Shown here piece by piece: positions 1 through 5,368 of a DNA stretch of 7,199 nt; position 1 is the first letter of the stretch; every line of letters begins with the position of its first letter. This DNA is from Burkholderiaceae bacterium (GTDB lineage: Bacteria; Pseudomonadota; Gammaproteobacteria; Burkholderiales; Burkholderiaceae): assembly GCA_022701845.1 (NCBI GenBank), contig JAKONS010000166.1, positions 1 through 7,199 on the forward strand, read 5' to 3'. Under the pieces are notes generated by a model. That model was not told the origin of the DNA, made no database searches, and saw nothing but the letters and a program-made list of their open reading frames with translations. The translations under genes and the position numbers were made by a program.

Positions 1-333
1 GTCGAGCGCTGGACCGAGGCGATGGCCCTGACCGACGGCGCCGTCCTGCCGGAAGCCGCCCAGGACCGCGCCCTCACCGAGGCCACCGCCTTCGCCATCC
101 GCATCGACGTGGCCGAGGAGCTGACCCGGCTGGCATCGCATCTCGACGAGATCGACCGCCTGCTCGCCAAGGGCGGCGAGCTCGGCAAGCGGCTCGATTT
201 CCTGATCCAGGAACTGCACCGCGAGGCCAACACGCTGGGCTCGAAATCGGCCGCGCTCGAGACCACGCGCATCAGCGTCGACATGAAGGTGCTGATCGAG
301 CAGATGCGCGAGCAGGTGCAGAACCTGGAGTGA
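1..333 (+). CDS. yicC: YicC family protein, 3' end only (DUF1732 C-terminal domain)
   Basis: This is the last 110 codons of a gene that begins before the window; the frame is open from base 1 and ends at TGA 331-333. Its C-terminal part reads HLDEIDRLL, then [19 protein letters not shown] followed by SKSAALE. This block is the conserved signature of the YicC/YloC C-terminal domain (DUF1732). Complete family members are about 290 residues, so roughly the N-terminal 60 percent is missing. YicC-family proteins have been described as endoribonucleases, E. coli YicC being linked to small-RNA turnover; that role is family knowledge, since only the C-terminal domain is visible. The next gene, gmk, starts 73 bases downstream on the same strand, a pairing common in proteobacteria, and the two may be co-transcribed. 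Family assignment is firm; function in this organism is inferred. Confidence 0.93.
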   Translation, partial: VERWTEAMALTDGAVLPEAAQDRALTEATAFAIRIDVAEELTRLASHLDEIDRLLAKGGELGKRLDFLIQELHREANTLGSKSAALETTRISVDMKVLIEQMREQVQNLE

Positions 334-406
334 TGCCGCCGGGCCGGCCGTGCACAATATCGGCCCACGGCCCGTCCGGTGCCCCCCGATCCCCGCCCCT
401 CCCCGT

Positions 407-1027
407 ATGGACTACCCCGGAAATCTTTTCGTCGTCGCAGCTCCCAGCGGAGCGGGCAAGTCGAGCCTGGTCAAGGCGCTGATGGAGGTCGACTCCGGTG
501 TGCAGCTGTCGATCTCGCACACCACCCGGTCTCCGCGCGGTCAGGAGAAGCACGGGCGCGAATACTTCTTCGCCTCCGATCCGGAATTCGACGCGATGGT
601 GGCCGGCAACGGCTTCGTCGAGTGGGCGCATGTGCACGGCCGGCGCTACGGCACCTCCAAGCGCGCCATCGAGGACCGGGTGGCGCAGGGCCAGGACGTG
701 ATCCTGGAGATCGACTTCCAGGGCGCGGTGCAGATCCGCGAGACCTTCGCCAACGCGGTACTGGTGTTCATCCTGCCGCCGAGCTGGGAAGAACTGCGCT
801 CCAGGCTGGAACGGCGCGGCGAAGATTCGCCTGACATCATCGAATTGCGGTTGAAGAACGCCGCGGTGGAGATGGCCCAGGCCCGAAAATTCGACTACGT
901 TATAATCAACGAGTTATTCGAGCGTGCGCTCTTCGACCTGAAAGCGGTCGTGCACGCCCAGCGCCTCAAGTTTGCGTCGCAACGGCGCGCCCGAGCCGAC
1001 ACATTCCAGTCGCTCTCGATCAGCTGA
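407..1027 (+). CDS. gmk: Guanylate kinase
   Basis: Cytosolic enzyme that converts GMP plus ATP to GDP plus ADP, the essential step feeding GTP (and hence (p)ppGpp) synthesis. The 206-residue product matches the usual length of about 207. The ATP-binding P-loop APSGAGKS is at residues 12-19. The GMP-binding set is complete: S37, R41 and R44 within SHTTRSPR, Y53 within GREYFF, E72, Y81 and T83, and E101/D103 in the EID motif. The lid region RLERRGEDS is near residues 133-141. I chose ATG 407 because the product then aligns with the family N-terminus. An in-frame GTG at 350 would add 19 Pro/Arg-rich residues with no family counterpart. No clear Shine-Dalgarno sequence precedes 407. The gene lies between yicC and rpoZ, 31 bases before the latter. 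Codons 165-170 contain unusually rare codons that create a perfect TATAAT (separate entry). Confidence 0.97.
   Translation: MDYPGNLFVVAAPSGAGKSSLVKALMEVDSGVQLSISHTTRSPRGQEKHGREYFFASDPEFDAMVAGNGFVEWAHVHGRRYGTSKRAIEDRVAQGQDVILEIDFQGAVQIRETFANAVLVFILPPSWEELRSRLERRGEDSPDIIELRLKNAAVEMAQARKFDYVIINELFERALFDLKAVVHAQRLKFASQRRARADTFQSLSIS
901..906 (+). promoter_or_regulatory. Candidate -10 element inside gmk, possibly for rpoZ
   Basis: A perfect TATAAT lies inside the gmk reading frame. The codons that make it and its flank are GTT ATA ATC AAC GAG TTA (899-916). ATA and TTA are the only such codons I could find by eye in gmk or spoT, so the sequence looks kept for something other than protein. Transcription starting near 913 would give a leader of about 146 bases before rpoZ. 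I see no good -35 hexamer at 16-18 bases upstream and no TGn extension, so promoter activity is only a hypothesis. Confidence 0.3.
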
Positions 1028-1058
1028 TCCCTCCGAACCCTTTCCTCGAGACCTATTC

Positions 1059-1259
1059 ATGGCCCGCATCACCGTCGAAGACTGCCTTGAGCAAATCCCC
1101 AACCGTTTCCAGCTGGTGCTCGCGGCCACCTACCGCGCCCGCATGCTGAGCCAGGGCCATGCCCCGAAGATCGAAAGCAAGAACAAGCCGGCCGTCACCG
1201 CGCTGCGCGAAATCGCCGAAGGCAAGATCGGCATCGAGATGCTCAAGCGCGTTCCGTGA
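1059..1259 (+). CDS. rpoZ: DNA-directed RNA polymerase omega subunit
   Basis: Small subunit of RNA polymerase that binds and stabilises beta-prime and, in proteobacteria, forms one of the two (p)ppGpp sites with it. The 66-residue product starts [17 protein letters not shown] and contains the conserved core L-AATYRAR (about residues 21-28), then [16 protein letters not shown] (42-57). E. coli omega has 91 residues; the short form ending soon after the ALREI core is typical of Burkholderiales. The N-terminal Met-Ala-Arg, which contacts (p)ppGpp in E. coli, is present, so site 1 is probably functional (inference). ATG 1059 is the only sensible start, and the ribosome-binding site ahead of it is weak. 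The gene follows gmk by 31 bases and so is probably in the same transcript, possibly with extra input from the TATAAT inside gmk. A strong terminator follows. Confidence 0.97.
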   Translation: MARITVEDCLEQIPNRFQLVLAATYRARMLSQGHAPKIESKNKPAVTALREIAEGKIGIEMLKRVP

Positions 1260-1281
1260 TGACCGGCGCCTCGCGTTGAAG

Positions 1282-1299
1282 CACGGTGACGCCACCGTG
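1282..1299 (+). other. Perfect 7-bp hairpin just after rpoZ
   Basis: CACGGTG at 1282-1288 pairs exactly with CACCGTG at 1293-1299 around a four-base loop (ACGC). It has no U-tract, so it is not a terminator by itself. It lies 22 bases upstream of the strong terminator and could protect the 3' end of the gmk-rpoZ transcript or be a chance fold in GC-rich DNA. Confidence 0.35.
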
Positions 1300-1320
1300 G
1301 CGGCAACGCAAAAACCACCC

Positions 1321-1349
1321 GAAAAAGCACCGCACCGCGGTGCTTTTTC
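1321..1349 (+). terminator. Intrinsic terminator after rpoZ
   Basis: GAAAAAGCACCGC (1321-1333) and GCGGTGCTTTTTC (1337-1349) form a perfect 13-bp stem with a three-base loop. The GC-rich upper stem is flanked by five A on the left and five T on the right, so on + the stem is followed by a U-run. The symmetry means it could also stop transcription on the - strand. It lies 61 bases after the rpoZ stop and 92 bases before the spoT start, so it should end the yicC-gmk-rpoZ transcript and leave spoT largely dependent on its own promoter. Confidence 0.88.
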
Positions 1350-1441
1350 GTTGTCGCGCGGTTTTTATCGCAAAGGCGCACACCGGCTCGGCAGTTGCAC
1401 GTCGCGACGCAAGGCCTTGGCCGGCAGGCTAAAGTGACAGC

Positions 1442-3700
1442 ATGAACGCGGCCCCCCACCCGACCGTACTCGCGCCACCCGCCCCGGTGGCGGTCACCAA
1501 CGCGGCCGCCAATGCGGCCGCTGCCAGCTTCGCATCGCTCACCGCCGCGCTCGATTACCTCGGCGCCGCCGATATCGAGCAGGTGCGCCAGGCCTACCGC
1601 TTCGCCGACGCCGCCCACCTGGGCCAGATGCGCAACAGCGGCGAGCCCTACATCACCCACCCGATCGCGGTCGCCGCGCTGTGCGCCACCTGGAAGCTCG
1701 ATGCCCAGGCGCTGATGGCCGCCTTGCTGCACGACGCCATCGAGGACTGCGGCGTGACCAAGGCCGAGCTCATCGAACGCTTCGGCCCGACGGTGGCCGA
1801 ACTGGTCGACGGCCTGACCAAGCTCGACAAGCTGCAGTTCAACACCCGCGAAGAGAACCAGGCCGAGTCGTTCCGCAAGATGCTGCTGGCGATGGCGCGC
1901 GACGTGCGGGTGATCCTGGTCAAGCTGGCCGACCGCACCCACAACATGCGCACCATGGGCGACATGCCGCGGGCCAAGTGGGGCCGCATCGCCAGCGAAA
2001 CCCTCGAGATCTATGCGCCGATCGCCCACCGCCTGGGCCTGAACCAGACCTACCGCGAGCTGCAGGACCTGTCGTTCCGCTACCTGCACCCCTGGCGCCA
2101 GGCCACGCTCGCCAAGGCCGTCGCCCGCGCGCGCAGCCGCCGCCGCGATTTGCTGGTGAAGGTGAAGAACGATGTCGAGACCATCTTCTCGGCCGCCGGC
2201 ATGCAGATGCACATCGACGGACGCGAGAAAACGCTCTATTCGATCTACTGCAAGATGACCGACAAGCACCTGAGCTTCGCCCAGGTCACCGACATCTACG
2301 GCTTCCGCGTCATCGTGCCCGGCGTGACCGACTGCTACACCGCGCTCGGCCTGCTGCACCAGATGTACAAGCCGGTGCCGGGCCGCTTCAAGGACCACAT
2401 CGCGATCTCGAAGGTCAACGGCTACCAGTCGCTGCACACCACGGTGGTGGGGCCGTCGGGCATCAACATCGAGTTCCAGATGCGTACCCAGGAAATGCAT
2501 GTCGTCGCCGAATCCGGCGTGGCGGCGCACTGGCTGTACAAGGGCGACGAGTCGTCGAACGCGTCGGAGCGGCTGGGCGCGCAGTGGCTGCAGTCGCTGC
2601 TCGACATCCAGTACGAGACCCGCGACGCCGCCGAGTTCTGGGACCATGTCAAGGTCGACCTGTTCCCCGACGCGGTCTACGTGTTCACGCCCAAGAGCCA
2701 GATCATGGCCCTGCCGCGCGGCGCCACCGTGGTCGATTTCGCTTACGCCATCCACACCGACGTGGGCGACCGCACGGTCGGCTCGCGCATCAACGGCGAG
2801 CAGGTGCCGCTGCGCACCGAGCTGAAGAACGGCGACGTGATCGAGATCGTGACCGCCACCGGATCGCGGCCGAACCCGGCCTGGCTGGGCTTCGTGCGCA
2901 CCGGCCGGGCGCGCTCCAAGATCCGGCACTACCTGAAGACGCTGGAACTCACCGAGTCACGCGACCTGGGCGAGAAACTGCTCACCCAGGCGCTGCGTGC
3001 CGAAGGCATGGAACAGCTGCCCGAGCGCAACCCGGAATTCCAGCCGATCTGGGACAAGCTGCTGCGCTTCACCGGCAGCCGCGACCCCGATGAACTGCTG
3101 ACCGACATCGGCCTGGGCAAACGCATCGCCAGCATCGTCGCCAAGCGGATGGTGGTGCTGCTGTCCGAAATGGGCGCACGCCCCGATGCGCTGCTGCTCA
3201 CCCGCGAGCGCTACAGCTCGCACGAGCGGATTTCGCAGGGTGCGGTGATCCTGGACGGCAGCGAAACCGGCTCGGTCCAGTACGCCAAGTGTTGCCGCCC
3301 GGTGCCGGGCGACGAGATCCTGGGCTACCTGGGCCGCGGCGAAGGCCTCACCGTGCACCATGCCCAGTGCTCGCTGGCCACCCGGCTGCAGTACAAGGAC
3401 AGCGAACGCTTCATCGCGGTGGCCTGGGCGGACGACACCACCCGCCTGTTCGAGACCGGCATCGTCGTCACCGTCACCAACCGCAAGGGCGTGCTGGCGC
3501 GGGTGTCGGCCGAGCTGGCGCGGGCCGAGGTCGACATCACCCATGTCGACATGGGCGACGAGGCCGGGCTCGACACCACCGACCTGCGCTTCGTGATCGA
3601 GGTGCGCGACAAGGCCCACCTGGATGCGGCTCTGCGCAACCTGGGGCGTACCTCGTCGGTGCTGCGCACCCGGCGGGTGCTGCCGTCGAGCGGCACCTGA
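1442..3700 (+). CDS. spoT: Bifunctional (p)ppGpp synthetase/hydrolase, SpoT type
   Basis: Cytosolic long RelA/SpoT homologue that sets the level of the stringent-response alarmone by making (p)ppGpp from GTP/GDP and ATP and degrading it. The 752-residue product has the full domain order. The HD hydrolase domain (about 45-200) keeps H73, the H97-D98 pair followed by E101-D102, and the D164/N168 motif KLADRTHNMR, so hydrolase activity is expected. The synthetase domain (about 250-365) has REKTLYSIYCKM, D284 in DIYGFRV, GYQSLHTTV and E344 in EFQMRT. RFKD at 315-318 is the RxKD motif of bifunctional enzymes rather than the ExDD of RelA. A TGS domain (about 411-472), the Cys-containing region with C617-C618 and C643, and a C-terminal ACT domain (about 670-745) follow. 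The first 30 or so residues are Ala/Pro-rich and absent from the 702-residue E. coli protein. ATG 1442 is best supported, though the start is not certain because no strong ribosome-binding site is visible. A terminator separates it from rpoZ, so its own promoter is expected within about 90 bases upstream; I could not place one confidently. Confidence 0.96.
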   Translation: MNAAPHPTVLAPPAPVAVTNAAANAAAASFASLTAALDYLGAADIEQVRQAYRFADAAHLGQMRNSGEPYITHPIAVAALCATWKLDAQALMAALLHDAIEDCGVTKAELIERFGPTVAELVDGLTKLDKLQFNTREENQAESFRKMLLAMARDVRVILVKLADRTHNMRTMGDMPRAKWGRIASETLEIYAPIAHRLGLNQTYRELQDLSFRYLHPWRQATLAKAVARARSRRRDLLVKVKNDVETIFSAAGMQMHIDGREKTLYSIYCKMTDKHLSFAQVTDIYGFRVIVPGVTDCYTALGLLHQMYKPVPGRFKDHIAISKVNGYQSLHTTVVGPSGINIEFQMRTQEMHVVAESGVAAHWLYKGDESSNASERLGAQWLQSLLDIQYETRDAAEFWDHVKVDLFPDAVYVFTPKSQIMALPRGATVVDFAYAIHTDVGDRTVGSRINGEQVPLRTELKNGDVIEIVTATGSRPNPAWLGFVRTGRARSKIRHYLKTLELTESRDLGEKLLTQALRAEGMEQLPERNPEFQPIWDKLLRFTGSRDPDELLTDIGLGKRIASIVAKRMVVLLSEMGARPDALLLTRERYSSHERISQGAVILDGSETGSVQYAKCCRPVPGDEILGYLGRGEGLTVHHAQCSLATRLQYKDSERFIAVAWADDTTRLFETGIVVTVTNRKGVLARVSAELARAEVDITHVDMGDEAGLDTTDLRFVIEVRDKAHLDAALRNLGRTSSVLRTRRVLPSSGT

Positions 3701-3710
3701 CCGACGACGG

Positions 3711-4610
3711 TCACAGCCGGGCCGTCGCGGCCTCCAGTGCCGGCAGGTCGCCCTTCGCATGGCCGTCGATGTTGGGATGCAGGCTGATGTGCGTATCGGT
3801 GAAGCTGATGTCGTTGATCCACTGGTCGTTGGGGTTGTCCTTGCCGGCGCCATGGCCGGCGAACTGCGCCTGTACGTCGACATAGGTCACACCGACTTCG
3901 GCCGCGGCGCGTGCGATCGCGCTGTTCATCGAAATCATCACCGCGTCGATCTGCTGGCGCGTCTGCGGGCCGATCGCCTCCAGGCCGGGCGGCAGGTAGT
4001 AGATCTGCGGATAGCCCAGCACGAAGATGCGGGCGTCGGGGCTGACCTTCTCGCGGATGGCGGTATAGGTGCGCACCAGGTGGGCGTAGAAGGTGGTGTT
4101 GTCGGGCAGCAGCTGGGTGCCGTCGACGATCTCCTGGATCTTCATCACCCGGCGCATGCACGACGCGGTGTCGGTATCCAGTATTTCGCTCTCGGCGCAC
4201 TTCTTCGAGACCTCGGCGAAACCGACGTCGTTGCCGCCGATGGTGATGGTCACCATGTTGGTCTGCGCATTCAGCGCGGTCAGCTGGATCGCCGATTCGC
4301 CCTGCGCCGACTGCGGCGTGGTGGTCACGTTGGCGGTGGTGGCCCCCTGGCAGGCGACGAAAGCGAAGCTGGCGGGCGCATGGCGCTGCTGCCAGAGCGG
4401 TCCGTAGGCGTACGGGGTGCGGCTGCACTGGCCCATGTCGGGGTGGGCCACGGTGCCGTGTCCGCTCGAATAGGAGTCGCCCATCGCCACGTAGTGGATC
4501 TCGGCGGGCAGTTCCGACAGGGCCTGGTCGACGGCACTCGGGCTGGAGCCGCCGCAGGCGACGAGAAATGCGCTGGCGGCCAATGCCGCCGCGAGGGGTT
4601 TGAACGTCAT
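3711..4610 (-). CDS. SGNH/GDSL-family esterase or lipase, predicted lipoprotein
   Basis: Predicted exported hydrolase of carboxyl esters; the substrate cannot be read from sequence. The 299-residue product begins with a lipoprotein signal: Lys4, a hydrophobic stretch and lipobox LVAC with Cys19, then GGSSPSA, so it should be lipid-anchored outside the inner membrane. SGNH blocks are complete: block I MGDSYSSG with nucleophile Ser46, block II Gly89 in CQGATT, block III GGND with Asn127, and block V SLHPNIDGH with His278 as the likely catalytic base. QCSRTPYAY (61-69) and paired cysteines (C62/C87, C138/C151) resemble secreted actinobacterial-type SGNH lipases with disulfides. The start is supported by AAAGAAG seven to eight bases back from a CAT/ATG at 4608-4610 and by the clean signal peptide. 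It is tail-to-tail with spoT, 10 bases apart, and lies 76 bases downstream of greB on the same strand. Family is firm; substrate and physiological role are unknown. Confidence 0.92.
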   Translation of the reverse strand: MTFKPLAAALAASAFLVACGGSSPSAVDQALSELPAEIHYVAMGDSYSSGHGTVAHPDMGQCSRTPYAYGPLWQQRHAPASFAFVACQGATTANVTTTPQSAQGESAIQLTALNAQTNMVTITIGGNDVGFAEVSKKCAESEILDTDTASCMRRVMKIQEIVDGTQLLPDNTTFYAHLVRTYTAIREKVSPDARIFVLGYPQIYYLPPGLEAIGPQTRQQIDAVMISMNSAIARAAAEVGVTYVDVQAQFAGHGAGKDNPNDQWINDISFTDTHISLHPNIDGHAKGDLPALEAATARL

Positions 4611-4649
4611 GGGCTTCTTTCAGGACTGGATCGAAGCCGACATTCTTTA

Positions 4650-4667
4650 TGTGATCACCTACTCACA
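4650..4667. promoter_or_regulatory. TGTGA-N8-TCACA inverted repeat upstream of the esterase gene
   Basis: Half-sites TGTGA (4650-4654) and TCACA (4663-4667) are perfect inverted copies eight bases apart, 40 bases from the esterase ATG, in a gap noticeably richer in A and T than its surroundings. The left half also sits in the palindrome GTGATCAC (4651-4658). The half-sites match those of CRP/FNR-superfamily operators, but CRP itself needs a spacing of six, so this could be a different regulator or chance. On the - strand, TTGTGA and a downstream TAAAGAAT could be weak promoter elements in the same place. Confidence 0.3.
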
Positions 4668-4686
4668 ACGCATCGCCCGATAGCCC

Positions 4687-5268
4687 TCATGGGCCCGGAG
4701 CCGGGTCGGCCACCGTGTAATCGACATCCAGCACCTCCAGCTCCTGCACGCCCGCAGGCGTGGCCAGCCTGACCACGTCGCCGACCCGCGCCTTGATCAG
4801 CGCCCGGGCGATCGGCGATACCCAGCTCACCTGCTGCAAGGCGCTGTTCGCCTCGTCGATGCCGAGGATGGTCACTACATGCTCGTCGCCCTGCGGGTCG
4901 GCATAGGTGACGGTGGCGCCGAAGAACACCTGGTCGCTACCGGCGTGCACGCTGAAATCGACCACCTCGGCGATCTCCAGGCGCCGGGTCAGGAAGCGGA
5001 TGCGCCGGTCGATCTCGCGCAGCCGCTTCTTGCCGTAGAGGTAGTCGCCGTTCTCGGAGCGATCGCCGTTGCTGGCCGCCCAGTGCACGATCTCGACGAT
5101 CTTCGGGCGCTCGTCGTCGATCAGGGCGAACAGCTCGCCGCGCATGCGGTCGTAGCCGCCGCGGGTCATGTAGTTCTTGCTGCCGGCGGGGGTGGCGGGC
5201 AGCGCCGCCTCGGCGCCGTCGTCGTCGTCCGGCGCGTCGTCGGATTCGCGGGTGAAAGCCTTGCTCAT
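4687..5268 (-). CDS. greB: Transcript cleavage/elongation factor GreB
   Basis: Binds the RNA polymerase secondary channel and stimulates cleavage of backtracked RNA, rescuing stalled complexes. The 193-residue product contains the GreA/B coiled coil, with GDRSENGDY at 68-76 carrying the two acidic tip residues (D69 and E72, matching E. coli D41 and E44). KKRLREIDRRIRFLTRRLE (80-98) is a GreB rather than GreA signature. The C-terminal FKBP-like domain follows, with VFFGATV (114-120), SPIARALI (151-158) and VGDVV (162-166). Compared with E. coli GreB (about 158 residues) there are 28 extra N-terminal residues, strongly acidic (a run of DDAPDDDD at 10-17), and a short tail after YTV. I chose ATG at 5268 (MSKAFTRESD) because such a start is usual for Burkholderiales GreB; the frame stays open further upstream to 5496, but that extension is not GreB-like. 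It is divergent from the histidine kinase gene and upstream of the esterase gene. Confidence 0.95.
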   Translation of the reverse strand: MSKAFTRESDDAPDDDDGAEAALPATPAGSKNYMTRGGYDRMRGELFALIDDERPKIVEIVHWAASNGDRSENGDYLYGKKRLREIDRRIRFLTRRLEIAEVVDFSVHAGSDQVFFGATVTYADPQGDEHVVTILGIDEANSALQQVSWVSPIARALIKARVGDVVRLATPAGVQELEVLDVDYTVADPAPGP

Positions 5269-5326
5269 CGCGCCACTGTGCCACGCGCGCGGCGACGCCG
5301 GTTGCAGACAGACACGGGTGCCCACA

Positions 5327-5335
5327 TGTTGTAAT
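5327..5335 (+). promoter_or_regulatory. Candidate extended -10 promoter for the histidine kinase gene
   Basis: TGTTGTAAT has the extended -10 form TGn followed by TGTAAT, one mismatch from TATAAT. Transcription would start near 5342, leaving a leader of about 27 bases before ATG 5369. No -35 hexamer is at standard spacing; TTGCAG at 5302-5307 is 22 bases away, too far, which an extended -10 could tolerate. It stands out in a 100-base gap that is otherwise mostly G and C and must also hold the greB promoter. Confidence 0.33.
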
Positions 5336-5368
5336 CGTCGGCGCGCTCGCTCCCACGCCGCTCCATCC

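Noticed and set aside
351..360. TGCACAATAT before gmk as a -10 element
   Set aside because: CACAAT matches only four of six -10 positions and there is no -35 at proper distance; too weak to list as a feature.
350..406. GTG start at 350 extending Gmk by 19 residues
   Set aside because: The extra residues are Pro/Arg-rich and unconserved; starting at ATG 407 gives the family's usual length and N-terminus.
333..482. 49-codon open frame starting at an ATG that overlaps the yicC stop (TGATG)
   Set aside because: GGAG at 327-330 is only two bases from this ATG, too close for a ribosome-binding site. The frame runs into gmk in the wrong phase and the peptide is Pro/Ser-rich with no family resemblance.
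1395..1435. TTGCAC and TAAAGT as a spoT promoter
   Set aside because: The hexamers are 29 bases apart, far outside the 16-18 base range. A spoT promoter is expected in this gap, but this pair does not define one.
1130..2929. 599-codon open frame on the - strand opposite spoT
   Set aside because: Its translation is rich in Arg, His, Gly, Val and Asp with no recognisable domain, and it lies antisense to a complete, motif-rich spoT. Long antisense frames are expected in DNA with such G/C-rich third positions.
3705..3727. 6-bp stem CGACGG/CCGTCG between the spoT and esterase stops as a shared terminator
   Set aside because: The loop is 11 bases, the stem is short and no T-run follows on either strand.
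3325..4428. 367-codon - strand frame overlapping the esterase gene and the spoT 3' end
   Set aside because: It is out of frame with the esterase, whose signal peptide and all SGNH blocks are intact. It is Arg/Ala-rich with no recognisable family.
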